Assembly: GCA_029213265.1 (NCBI GenBank)
Contig: JARGNG010000004.1
Coordinates: 62,001-126,000 of the forward strand
Source of the DNA: Verrucomicrobiales bacterium
GTDB taxonomy: Bacteria; Verrucomicrobiota; Verrucomicrobiia; Verrucomicrobiales; DEV007
DNA: 64,000 bases
Direction: 5' to 3'
Shown piece after piece: positions 8,342 through 16,998 of the stretch; the stretch's first letter is position 1, and every line of letters starts with the position of its first letter. A program made the position numbers and the translations under genes. Below the pieces are notes generated by a model. That model had not been told where the DNA came from. It ran no database searches and saw nothing but the letters and a program-made list of their open reading frames with translations.

Positions 8342-9736
8342 TTATTGAATTCCTCGGAGGAGTAGCTCGATGTTCGAATTTGTTGACTGAATCAACTTCA
8401 AGAGAATTTCCATCGCCTCAGGTGCAGGGCGCTGCGCCATTTGCTTTCTCAAGCTGCTAACCCGCTGGAACTCCTCCGGATCATACAACAAATCATCTTT
8501 CCGGGTGCCACTTTTCAGCAGGTGGATGGCCGGGAAGATCCTTGATTCAGCCATCTCACGATCCAATGTGATTTCCATATTTCCAGTTCCTTTGAACTCT
8601 TCAAAAATTACGTCGTCCATCCGGCTGTCCGTCTCGATCAAGCAAGTCGCCAGAATCGTCAGACTGCCTCCCTCCTCTACGTTTCGGGCCGCTCCGAAAA
8701 ACCGGCGGGATCGCTCCAGCGCTTTCGGGGAAATTCCGCCACTACCGATCGGGCCTCCTCCACCGCCGCCACCTCTGCGTCCCTGACGCTTCCCACCGCC
8801 GCCTCCACCGGACTGGTTGGCGGAGTTGTGGGCACGCGCGAGTCGGGTAAGACTATCGAGAAGAACAACAACATCCTTACCGGTCTCAACAATTCTTTTG
8901 GCACGCTCCAGAACCATGTCGGCCACCTCTACGTGACGTTTCGATGCTTCATCAAATGTGGAACTGTAAACGGATGCATCAACGGTCTCCTGGAAATCAG
9001 TAACCTCCTCGGGACGCTCATCGAGAAGTAGAACAATCAATTCCACATCCGGGTTATTCTTGTAAATAGAAACCGCAATGTTCTTCAACAGGATGGTCTT
9101 CCCCCCGCGTGGAGGAGCAACAATAAGGCCACGCTGCCCTTTCCCAAGTGGTGCAATCAAGTCAATCACGCGGGGAGACGGAGTGCTGTTTTCCGGCGTT
9201 TCCAGAATCAGTCGTTCCGAAGGAAAAAGAGCAGTCAGCTGATCGAAGCCTACAGGCTCCTCCCAGTCTTTCAAATCTTTCCCTTCCACCAGAAGAATCG
9301 ATTCCACAGAGAGAAACTTCTCCCTGTCTTTCGGAGCTCTCACCGTGCATCGAAGGAGCTGACCCACTCGAAGGTCGTTTTGCTTGATCAAGTTGGCCGG
9401 CACGTAAACGTCGTCGGCATTCGATGCAAAAGAGAAGTCGGGCCAGCGGAGAAAACCAAAATTATCGCCGGAAAAATCAAGGAATCCCTCCGCCTCCATT
9501 TCGGTTCCCCTCGCTCCATAAAACTTGAGCAGTTCGAAGATTATCTGATGCTTGGAACGGACACCGGCTACCCGCAAATTGGCTTCCTGTGCAGCTTGAT
9601 GCAACGCATTCAGCGAAAGTTGCTGAAACTCATTGATATTGATTTTCTCCGGGACCTGAATCTCCGGTTCCTGGGGCTTTTCTTCAGCTGCCGGGGTATC
9701 GACAGCATCGGGATCAACAGTGGCTTCGTCAGTCAT
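8342..9736 (-). CDS. rho: Transcription termination factor Rho with Gly/Arg-rich Q-loop insertion
   Basis: This hexameric RNA-dependent ATPase ends transcription. The 464-residue form starts at ATG 9736, whose ATGA overlaps the coaE stop; the longer reading frame back to 9817 lies inside coaE. Seen: an N-terminal helical part, a cold-shock-like RNA-binding domain (GFGFLRWPDF equivalent at about residues 90-105), Walker A APPRGGKT, Walker B VVVLLDSLTR, and an R-loop segment EEFKGTGN. Between LARAHNSANQ and the conserved FFGAARNVEEGG, the usual short Q-loop (GKVLTGGVD in E. coli) is replaced by about 25 residues, mostly Gly with KRQGRR in the middle (8735-8809). Family assignment is certain; the effect of the insertion is unknown. 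Confidence 0.95.
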   Translation of the reverse strand: MTDEATVDPDAVDTPAAEEKPQEPEIQVPEKININEFQQLSLNALHQAAQEANLRVAGVRSKHQIIFELLKFYGARGTEMEAEGFLDFSGDNFGFLRWPDFSFASNADDVYVPANLIKQNDLRVGQLLRCTVRAPKDREKFLSVESILLVEGKDLKDWEEPVGFDQLTALFPSERLILETPENSTPSPRVIDLIAPLGKGQRGLIVAPPRGGKTILLKNIAVSIYKNNPDVELIVLLLDERPEEVTDFQETVDASVYSSTFDEASKRHVEVADMVLERAKRIVETGKDVVVLLDSLTRLARAHNSANQSGGGGGGKRQGRRGGGGGGGPIGSGGISPKALERSRRFFGAARNVEEGGSLTILATCLIETDSRMDDVIFEEFKGTGNMEITLDREMAESRIFPAIHLLKSGTRKDDLLYDPEEFQRVSSLRKQMAQRPAPEAMEILLKLIQSTNSNIELLLRGIQ

Positions 9737-10347
9737 ACAAAAGTAAATAGTGGGTGACATCGTTGGACCAAATGAGACGCCTGCTCGCGTAGGGCATCCT
9801 CCGTGCCATCGTTCCAAATTACGAGATCAGCACGTTTCATCTTTTCTTCCAACAACATTTGAGAGTCGATTATCCGTTCCGCCAGATCATTCTTGATTTC
9901 CCGTGTCCGGGAAAGTCGTGAAAGCTGGGTCGCCCTTGAAGAAGCCACCACTAGATCCATGTCTCTCTTGAGTGGAAACTCCACCTCATACAACAAAGGA
10001 ACCTCGATCAGTAGTAGCTTCGCACTGCCGGAGTGAGATTTTACGAACGCGCAAACTCGCTCAAGCACCAAAGGGTGAAGGACGGATTCTAAGTTCTCAC
10101 GGAAATCGGAATTTTCAAATGCCCGTTCGCGCAAAAGAGACCTATTTACGCCTGAATCGCCCACTAGATCAATTGAGGAATCAAGGCTTGCGACCTGCCT
10201 TTGAACCGAATCCTCGTCGAACAGCTGAGCTACACATCGATCGCTGTCAAAACGGAACACCTGATCCGCGGGGGACTCGTTGAGCACCATCTCTGTGAAA
10301 CTCGATTTGCCGCAGGCAATCCCGCCTGTAATCGCAACGGTGATCAT
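9733..10347 (-). CDS. coaE: Dephospho-CoA kinase
   Basis: This enzyme phosphorylates the ribose 3'-hydroxyl of dephospho-CoA in the last step of coenzyme A synthesis. The 204-residue protein opens with the P-loop GGIACGKS (residues about 8-15). It then has FDSDRCVAQL, the acceptor-site aspartate region, and a HPLVLE motif followed by the IEVPLLYE strand, typical of CoaE. A start at 10371 would place the first codons inside a terminator hairpin, so ATG 10347 is chosen. It is translationally coupled to rho through an ATGA overlap. Confidence 0.88.
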   Translation of the reverse strand: MITVAITGGIACGKSSFTEMVLNESPADQVFRFDSDRCVAQLFDEDSVQRQVASLDSSIDLVGDSGVNRSLLRERAFENSDFRENLESVLHPLVLERVCAFVKSHSGSAKLLLIEVPLLYEVEFPLKRDMDLVVASSRATQLSRLSRTREIKNDLAERIIDSQMLLEEKMKRADLVIWNDGTEDALREQASHLVQRCHPLFTFV

Positions 10348-10354
10348 GAGAACG

Positions 10355-10387
10355 AAAAAAGCGCGACCCAATCTGAGCCGCGCTTTT
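10355..10387 (-). terminator. Intrinsic terminator after the secretin gene, in front of coaE
   Basis: A 9-bp stem (CGCGCTTTT at 10379-10387 with AAAAGCGCG at 10357-10365 on the plus strand) has a 13-nt loop. On the minus strand it ends in T6. It lies 28 nt after the secretin stop codon and just 7 nt before ATG of coaE, so coaE-rho-rnd expression depends on readthrough or on a promoter hidden here. Confidence 0.8.
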
Positions 10388-10415
10388 CGAAAAAGTAGCT
10401 GTACAAGGCCACCGA

Positions 10416-13079
10416 TTACTTCTGGTATGGAATTCCAGCACCAGGAGCAAATGTTGCTGGAGGTGTAATCGGAGGACGCGGAACAGGCTCAGGAAGTGGC
10501 TCGTCCTGAATCCGCCCATGGATTGGCATACCGGCCGGATCCATCAATTGGGCCTTCACAAAGATTGTCAAATTACGCTTCAAGTGAAGCTCAACACTCG
10601 AACGGAACAATCGTCCTACCGCCGGAAGATCACCAAGGAAAGGAATTTTGTCTTCCACATCCTGAATGTCTTCCCGAATCAATCCACCAAGAGCGACCGT
10701 CTGACCATCCCAAATCGTGACCTGCGTCGTGACCTTTCGGGTATTGAAGATCGGCATCTCGATACGGTTTTCGGTGATGATCACCGGCGTAATGATACCC
10801 AAAGCATTGGTGGAAGTGGTCTGAATCGGACTTCCGTAGTTGATGAATCCATCAAACTCCACAACCTCAGGGGCGAGATTCAAGTCAATCGTAAATTCAT
10901 CCGCTCCCAACACAGGATCTACTTCGAGAGTCACACCTGTGTTTCTAGTCTCAAACGCAGTTGGCGTTGCAGGGGTCACGGGGAAACCACCGCCTGTCGT
11001 AGTTCCGCCACCACCGTCGGTGAATCCAATCGATCCAAACTGGTTTGGAATTTCAGGCGGATCATACTCGGTCGGGTAGATGAACTCGCGAATCACTTCG
11101 ATTTTCGCCCTCTGTCCACTTCGGGCCATCACCGATGGAGCGGAGAGAAGGTCGACACCCTTTCGCTGGCTGAGAGCCCTGATCATAACTTGAAACTGTG
11201 GATCAGTGAAAACTCCGGCAATACCAAAGACGGCAGGTGCAAGTGAAGAGGCTCCGCCTGATGATCCGGCAGCCTCGGCAATGAGTGCATCGATCGTATT
11301 TCCATCAATTGCCTGAGAACCGGAACGGTTTCCGGCTGTCAAAGGATTGACACCCACAGGCAACTGAGTGCCAGGGTTTACAAAGGAGAAATCATTCGCT
11401 ATAGCCGGGCTGGAAATATTTCCATTAGTTCCGCCAGCGCCGAAGACACGAGGGGTGGACCCGAGGTTGAAAGGCCCGAGGAGCCAGTCGAATCCGAGTT
11501 CCTCACCATCTTCTTCCGCAATCTCAACAAAACGGGAGGTGATGTAAATCTGCTTTGCCACGTTCTGCTGAATGGAATCGATATACGCTTCCACCAACTC
11601 CATCTGGTCCTGCGTATTCTTCACGATCAACTGCGAGGTTGAGCCGTTGTAGATCGCAGTTGCACCGGTGCCAAAGGTAATCCCGGCGTTCTCAAGAACG
11701 GAGCGTGCCGTCGGGCGACCGCCTCTCAAACCACCGCCACCCGCTTCGACAGGGTCTGCGAAGGGGTCAGCCGCAGCAGCACCGCCACCACCGCCACCAC
11801 CGGCATCGGTGGAAAGGAAGGTCGGAGGAACCACATAGACATTTGTGAATAGATCAGCGTCAGGCGTGGAGAAAGGAACCACGAGCACGGCCTGAGGCTC
11901 TACTTTGTATTTTAGCTGGGCGAGGTTCGTCGTGTAACGAAGCGCTTCCGCCAGAGGAACATTGGAAAGACGCAAGGTAACCAATGTGTCAGCCACACCG
12001 CCACCGCCGCCACCACCGCCAGCAGCACCACCACCTGCAAATCCAAAGCCGCCATCATCACCCGCAGGTGCCGCCGGGGCAGCAGCACCTCCGCCGCCGC
12101 CCATGATGCCTGCGTCGAGAACGATGTTCACACCCTTCTTAGCAGGATTCGTCTCGCTAATATCGAGCTCAACACTACGCTGTTGAAGGAAATCGAGCGC
12201 ATCTTTCAGAGGTGTATCAGAAAACTCAACACTTGGGAGAACGATCGTTTTCAACTTCTCTTCGATGTTACGAATCTCAGTTGTGCTGCTATCAGTTGGG
12301 ATGTCGATGATTGGACCGCCGTCGATCCCAGCAGGGACAGGCATCTCCCAACCTTCGCGAACTTCGCGGAGGAATTTCGAGCGGGTATGGTTATACGCCT
12401 GATCGTAGTAATCCATCTTGTGACGCTCATTCTTTTCCTGACCACGTCGGGCCGCAACATTGAAGCGGTCCTCATTGAGAGCCTTGTTGAACTCACGATC
12501 GGCACGGTCATAGTCACCCAGGTTGATGTATCCATGGGCCGTCTTGAGGGCCAGCTTCACACGACGAACTCGCTCCAAATGGGCAGGAGTAAGAGCTGGA
12601 GAATAGTAATCCGGATCATTCAAACGCTCGAGAAGACGCTTCGCATCGATATTGTCCGGGTCTACGCTCGGGGCGAGGACTTCCTCCACCAGCGCAATCG
12701 CTTCGGGATAACGGCCTTCCTCGGCACGCTGCGTAGCGAGAAGAACGCTGGCACGCGCAAACTGCTTGATGTAAGCCCGACGACGCGGTTCGGTCATTGG
12801 CGCATCAGGAAGAAGATCAAGAGCCGCGCGGTATTGGTCGATCGCGCCCTGGTAGTCACCATCGGCCATCAGCTGGGAGCCACGCAGAGCGGCCTCATCA
12901 GCCTTCTTCACACGCTCCTGGAGCCGGATCACATAGTTGGTAGCGATAGACGGCACGCCTCCACCACTGCCATACCCGGGGCCGGCAATGACTTGTGCAC
13001 TCCCGCCAACCAATGCAGCAAGGATTGTCATCTTGACGCCAACTGCGACAGTCGTATTCAAAATCGATTTGATTTTCAT
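10416..13079 (-). CDS. Secretin of the Amuc_1098-type pilus-like system
   Basis: This is an outer-membrane secretin expected to form the gated channel of a type IV pilus-like or type II-like system. The 887-residue protein has a signal peptide ending near AQVIA (about residue 32). TPR-like helices cover about 60-220, short N-domains about 270-410, and a second N-domain about 465-520. The secretin core (about 620-845) ends in WDGQTVALGGLIRE and KIPFLGDLPAVGRLF. Two linkers are nearly pure Gly/Ala (11988-12110 and 11715-11804). ATG 13079 is chosen because the frame upstream is not signal-like. It is the last gene of the locus and is followed by a terminator. Homology to Amuc_1098 is inferred from gene order and domain layout. 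Confidence 0.9.
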   Translation of the reverse strand: MKIKSILNTTVAVGVKMTILAALVGGSAQVIAGPGYGSGGGVPSIATNYVIRLQERVKKADEAALRGSQLMADGDYQGAIDQYRAALDLLPDAPMTEPRRRAYIKQFARASVLLATQRAEEGRYPEAIALVEEVLAPSVDPDNIDAKRLLERLNDPDYYSPALTPAHLERVRRVKLALKTAHGYINLGDYDRADREFNKALNEDRFNVAARRGQEKNERHKMDYYDQAYNHTRSKFLREVREGWEMPVPAGIDGGPIIDIPTDSSTTEIRNIEEKLKTIVLPSVEFSDTPLKDALDFLQQRSVELDISETNPAKKGVNIVLDAGIMGGGGGAAAPAAPAGDDGGFGFAGGGAAGGGGGGGGVADTLVTLRLSNVPLAEALRYTTNLAQLKYKVEPQAVLVVPFSTPDADLFTNVYVVPPTFLSTDAGGGGGGGAAAADPFADPVEAGGGGLRGGRPTARSVLENAGITFGTGATAIYNGSTSQLIVKNTQDQMELVEAYIDSIQQNVAKQIYITSRFVEIAEEDGEELGFDWLLGPFNLGSTPRVFGAGGTNGNISSPAIANDFSFVNPGTQLPVGVNPLTAGNRSGSQAIDGNTIDALIAEAAGSSGGASSLAPAVFGIAGVFTDPQFQVMIRALSQRKGVDLLSAPSVMARSGQRAKIEVIREFIYPTEYDPPEIPNQFGSIGFTDGGGGTTTGGGFPVTPATPTAFETRNTGVTLEVDPVLGADEFTIDLNLAPEVVEFDGFINYGSPIQTTSTNALGIITPVIITENRIEMPIFNTRKVTTQVTIWDGQTVALGGLIREDIQDVEDKIPFLGDLPAVGRLFRSSVELHLKRNLTIFVKAQLMDPAGMPIHGRIQDEPLPEPVPRPPITPPATFAPGAGIPYQK

Positions 13080-13163
13080 AAAAAATTCTGGCTCAAACGG
13101 TTCGGGGAAGATTCTAGTAGTAGAATCGGAATCAAAACCAGAAAATACCCCTAATGTCAACTT

Positions 13164-14132
13164 TTACTTCTTCTTAATTTCGAGAGTTTTCTCAGGTCCG
13201 TCTGCGCTTTGGTAAGAAATCATGGTGGAATCCTCATTCACCTTCACAACGCGGTATTTCGTATCCGGATCTTTCACGATATTGAAGGCATCTCCTTCTT
13301 TCACGAAAAATTTCTTACCAGGCTCCAGTTCGAACTCCAGCTCGGTAAAATAGGTGGGCAAAACGGTGTCTACGTTTCGTATCAGCTGAAATTCCTCGTC
13401 CTTCGGCAAATAGGTGATCGTAAGAACCGATGCATCCACTTCAATTCCAACGCTGCTCCGGGCGCGCTTCTCCTCGAAAGCGTCCAATCGGAACTGTTTG
13501 TCTTCGGAGATCTCTCCAATTCGAAGATAAAAGTTATCGCGCTGTGGCCATCTATTCGTGGGAAGGCGCATGATTTGAAATCGTTCCGCGTCAGGACGGG
13601 CCGAAAACTTGAGCTTGTACTCCTGCTGCTGCCGCGAATGCATAACGACCTTCCCCGCATAGGAAGGATGAGAGTCAGGATCTCTGGGCGCGGTCTTTTC
13701 ATTCCACTCTGTCAAATTGGTAAATCCATCACCATCTGTATCCTGCGAAAGCACTCCTGCGTTCAAGAAATCCAGCTCGTTCTCCATCAACCAGGAGTTG
13801 GTGACTGGCTCTCTGAGTTTCGGAGCATTCGGATCCAGCATGTCGATCAATTGCCCCCCAGATTCAACCACGGGAATGGAAACAAAAAGAGGCACCACTT
13901 TGGGGGGGGATCCCTTTTCAGGAGTTTTCCATTCAGGATTCACATCGACCACGATTTTCGCGTTGGAAACACGCTCGATCGGAATTTCCGGAAGCTCATT
14001 ATTGGGCTTCGCGGCCTCCATCGTAAACCTCTCCGAAAACCCCAGCGCCTTCATGACGAAAAGGCCGGACAGGCCGAGCACCACCACGCTCACGGCCGCC
14101 AGTAACATTTTATCCCAAGCGTTCTTATTCAT
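13164..14132 (-). CDS. Amuc_1099-like membrane-anchored periplasmic protein
   Basis: This 322-residue protein has one N-terminal membrane segment (about residues 9-30), a linker, and a periplasmic domain. Around residue 135 it carries DTDGDGFTNLTEW, a calcium-binding loop of the EF-hand/thrombospondin type-3 kind. The rest is predicted beta-rich. Its ATG overlaps the TAA of the preceding gene by one base, which suggests coupled translation. Position three genes after the 1102-like gene and next to the secretin matches Amuc_1099 of Akkermansia. Its biochemical role is unknown; bridging the inner-membrane complex to the secretin, as PilP does, is a guess. Confidence 0.75.
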   Translation of the reverse strand: MNKNAWDKMLLAAVSVVVLGLSGLFVMKALGFSERFTMEAAKPNNELPEIPIERVSNAKIVVDVNPEWKTPEKGSPPKVVPLFVSIPVVESGGQLIDMLDPNAPKLREPVTNSWLMENELDFLNAGVLSQDTDGDGFTNLTEWNEKTAPRDPDSHPSYAGKVVMHSRQQQEYKLKFSARPDAERFQIMRLPTNRWPQRDNFYLRIGEISEDKQFRLDAFEEKRARSSVGIEVDASVLTITYLPKDEEFQLIRNVDTVLPTYFTELEFELEPGKKFFVKEGDAFNIVKDPDTKYRVVKVNEDSTMISYQSADGPEKTLEIKKK

Positions 14133-15151
14133 TATCGCTTCTTACTGTTAGAATTGTTTTTCTCATCCTTCTTTGCCGCAGCATTCTGTTCCGCCGGACT
14201 CACGAAGCGGGCGATGTCCACAACCATGAAGACATTGAGCATTTCCTGTCCCATCAGGACTCTCGCATCCTGCTTGTCCATTTCGAAGCCCTCTTCACGG
14301 GCTGCCTGAATCAATTCGTCTTCACTGGCGTCCGGAAATCCCCATTCCACCAATTTGGCGTAATCAGCCTGTTCACCGGATACTGGGTTTTTGAAATTCG
14401 GCAGATCGGTAGTCCCATCTTCGGACACCAACTTGATAGGACCTTCCTGCTGATCATTACGAACTTTCAGGACTCGGAGGATGTAGAAGAAATCCTTGTC
14501 GTTGGCCATCTTGTTGATGAACTCCTGAAAGGCATCATGCCTCGCACGGATCCGCATCCGTATCGGATACTTGTGTACCACGCTGCTTTCATGGTCCTGG
14601 GCTCCACTTTCCTCGCCGGGAATGGGATCCCTCTCAAATGTTTCGAGGGCCACAGCACCGGAATCTACCAATTCGCGGAGCAGGCGATCAATCGCTTCCA
14701 ACTCGTAATCCAATAATGGCACCAGTTCCGGCGCTGGAATATTGGCCGCATAGACATCAAATCCCAATTGGAATTCACCCGGATCTTCGAGCAACGCCAT
14801 CTCATTCTCCTTGGCATATCCGCGAAACTCCTGGACTCGCTGGCGAACTAACTCCTGAAACTCCGTGTTTGTCAGCTCTGTATTGAGCGGCCTCTGAAAA
14901 GTTTGCAAAGCCTCGTAGAGGTCGTTTACAGCCTTTTCGTAATCCCCCTTCTTTTCCGCTAGCAATTGCGAGTTTTCCTCGTTGGGATAGGGGACTTTCC
15001 GTTCCAAGCTCTCGATTGTCCGCACCTTCTCATCCCAGCTGCCAAGGGCGCTCGAATATTTCTGATACTGTGAAAACGCGTAGAAGCCGGCGCCTCCAAT
15101 GACAAGCGCTGCGATCACCCCAAATGTTGTTAACCAAACCTTATGATTCAT
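14132..15151 (-). CDS. Amuc_1100-family pilus-associated protein (PilO-like position)
   Basis: This 339-residue protein has an N-terminal membrane anchor (about residues 7-28) and a coiled-coil region at about 30-110. A periplasmic alpha/beta domain follows (FQLGFDVYAA, then the strand YPIRMRIRARH before a helix FQEFINKMAN). This layout and its position between the PilM-like and 1099-like genes fit the Amuc_1100 family, best known from the Akkermansia protein reported to act on host TLR2. By topology it corresponds to PilO. I infer homology from layout and synteny, not from an alignment. Confidence 0.82.
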   Translation of the reverse strand: MNHKVWLTTFGVIAALVIGGAGFYAFSQYQKYSSALGSWDEKVRTIESLERKVPYPNEENSQLLAEKKGDYEKAVNDLYEALQTFQRPLNTELTNTEFQELVRQRVQEFRGYAKENEMALLEDPGEFQLGFDVYAANIPAPELVPLLDYELEAIDRLLRELVDSGAVALETFERDPIPGEESGAQDHESSVVHKYPIRMRIRARHDAFQEFINKMANDKDFFYILRVLKVRNDQQEGPIKLVSEDGTTDLPNFKNPVSGEQADYAKLVEWGFPDASEDELIQAAREEGFEMDKQDARVLMGQEMLNVFMVVDIARFVSPAEQNAAAKKDEKNNSNSKKR

Positions 15152-15179
15152 AGTCTTTCAGAATCGAAAATCCTAAAGA

Positions 15180-16925
15180 TTACTTCGAAAATTTCACCTG
15201 ATTGTCTTCCGGAAGAGGAATTACCATTTTAAAAGGATAGGCATACCGGTCGTTCCCGGTTCCCGCATCCACCTCAATTACATCGCTGATATCGACTCCC
15301 TCGAGGGCGAAAAAATTACCCCCGACGCCAGCCTCAGCATCTTCTTTCAGGCTTTCAAAGTAGCTGTATACGACCTGAGACTTACCGGGAGCGTTTTCGC
15401 GCCACAGTCCTCCTATCGAGAAGGAATCAATAGTTGATTCCACTCCTGTCGAAACAGCGGAGAGATCCGTCGCATCATCGGAAATGATGGGTCGACCTTC
15501 CGAAAGGGGTTCGAGCAAGGTAAAGAAAATTGCGTCTCCACTCAGTTTCTCACCCAGATAGTTAAAAACCCGAACCCAGTAGGAACGGTGCGTGGTCGCA
15601 TCAACGAAAGGCTGCTGCTGACCATCCAGAGTCACGATGGCCGCCTCTAGATCTTCAATCTCCTCGTTGTATTTTTTGAGATCGTCCGCTTTTCGCTCAA
15701 TCTCCTCCGCCTTCGCAGTGGTTACCTCCGCACCTTTCGTGAAAAAGAATCCCATGGCACCGAGGAACGCCGCCAGACATATCAGAGCAACGATCAGTGC
15801 CGGCTTCCTTTTGTTGAGATCCTTGGCCTTCTGAACGGACTCGGGAATCAATTCAATATCGACCGGAACCTCACCAGCCTGGCTGAGCGCGCTTCCCACG
15901 ACCTCTCCCAGAGTATGGGCATTTGCACTGACCAAATCATGGTCAGCACTGCCCGCTACGCTTACATTTCGAAAGGCATTGAAGTAGTCGACGGGGAGAT
16001 CGAGCTTTTCCGCGAAAAACTCACGGATGAACGGAAGACTGGAAGTCGAACCGCTCAGCAAGACAAATGCGGGAGCTCCCCCGCCCTGCTGGCTCCGATA
16101 AAATGTAATCGTCCGCATGATTTCCGAATGCAGACGGGTCAGAGAGTTTCTTACCACTTTCGAAATCCCGGCAATCTCCGGATCTTCGTGGTCGGCATAG
16201 GCACCGCCCAGGGCGACAAACCCATCTTTCACCTTTCGCTGATCGGCAGAGCTGAAATCAGCTCCAAATTCTTTTGCAATAGCCCGGGTGATGTCAGCCC
16301 CTCCGATCTTAACCGTTCGGATAAAGACCTTTCCGCCCTCCATGAAAATCATGTCCGTGGTCCGTGCGCCGATATCGACGAGAAGCGTAGCCTCCTCAAC
16401 ATCCCCATAATTGAATCGCAAAGCATTGTAGAGAGCCACCGGGGCCACTTCCGCGCCCATCGAACGAAGACCGGAACCCAATACCACCTCATCAATCTCA
16501 TTCAGTTCGTCAGACTTGACCGCGGCGAGAACGACTTCCACCTCGATGTCGTCCGGATCACCGGTCAACTGATATCCCCAAACCACTTCATTGATCGGGT
16601 AAGGAACCTGTTGCTGTGCCTCAAACTCAACAATCTGATCTACTTGAGAACCATCGAGCGCAGGAAGGCTCGCGAACTTCATAAGGACCGGGAAAGAGGA
16701 TACTACATAGGTGGTTTTTGCGCCCTTCGCCTTCAGGCTGGTGACGATCTCTTTCAAAGCGGCTGCACTCTGGGAATTCCGCGTATCTTCGTCAGCAGGA
16801 TCTCCAACAAATTCACGCCGCTCGATACGGTCCAGGCGAAGCCCTCCGCCACCGGTCTTCGAGAACACTGCTCCGGTGATCTGCTGTGACCCTATATTGA
16901 ATGCGATGATTCGATCGTCTGCCAT
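15180..16925 (-). CDS. pilM: PilM-PilN fusion-like protein (Amuc_1101 type)
   Basis: This 581-residue protein combines two pilus assembly functions. Residues 1-350 form an actin-like ATPase of the PilM/FtsA superfamily: the phosphate 1 region is IAFNIGSQQITG, phosphate 2 is LLVDIGARTTDM, and the adenosine-side motif is LLSGSTSSLPFI. Residues about 357-370 (ELIPESVQ) resemble the PilN start. A membrane helix lies at about 374-395, then a coiled coil and a small periplasmic domain. PilM and PilN are separate proteins in Proteobacteria, so this fusion anchors the ATPase-like part directly in the membrane. It lies third from the end of the operon, 28 nt before the 1100-like gene. Confidence 0.85.
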   Translation of the reverse strand: MADDRIIAFNIGSQQITGAVFSKTGGGGLRLDRIERREFVGDPADEDTRNSQSAAALKEIVTSLKAKGAKTTYVVSSFPVLMKFASLPALDGSQVDQIVEFEAQQQVPYPINEVVWGYQLTGDPDDIEVEVVLAAVKSDELNEIDEVVLGSGLRSMGAEVAPVALYNALRFNYGDVEEATLLVDIGARTTDMIFMEGGKVFIRTVKIGGADITRAIAKEFGADFSSADQRKVKDGFVALGGAYADHEDPEIAGISKVVRNSLTRLHSEIMRTITFYRSQQGGGAPAFVLLSGSTSSLPFIREFFAEKLDLPVDYFNAFRNVSVAGSADHDLVSANAHTLGEVVGSALSQAGEVPVDIELIPESVQKAKDLNKRKPALIVALICLAAFLGAMGFFFTKGAEVTTAKAEEIERKADDLKKYNEEIEDLEAAIVTLDGQQQPFVDATTHRSYWVRVFNYLGEKLSGDAIFFTLLEPLSEGRPIISDDATDLSAVSTGVESTIDSFSIGGLWRENAPGKSQVVYSYFESLKEDAEAGVGGNFFALEGVDISDVIEVDAGTGNDRYAYPFKMVIPLPEDNQVKFSK

Positions 16926-16951
16926 ATCCGATACTTTAAAATAAATGCTTA

Positions 16952-16971
16952 GGCCGGAGATCTCTCCGGCC
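16952..16971. other. Perfect 9-bp hairpin between the 1102-like and pilM-like genes
   Basis: GGCCGGAGA and TCTCCGGCC are separated by two bases, in the 73-nt gap inside the pilus operon. No T-run follows on the minus strand. It could be a partial terminator or an mRNA-stabilising structure that sets the ratio of the upstream to the downstream proteins. Confidence 0.55.
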
Positions 16972-16998
16972 CCGAGTTTTTCTTCCTCTCGAAATCTA

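Noticed and set aside
9737-9817. 27-codon N-terminal extension of rho
   Set aside because: It overlaps coaE in another frame and has no Rho similarity; the ATGA-coupled ATG at 9736 is better.
11988-12110. Repeated GGN triplets as a CRISPR or microsatellite array
   Set aside because: The repeats encode a glycine linker in frame within the secretin, and no spacer structure is present.
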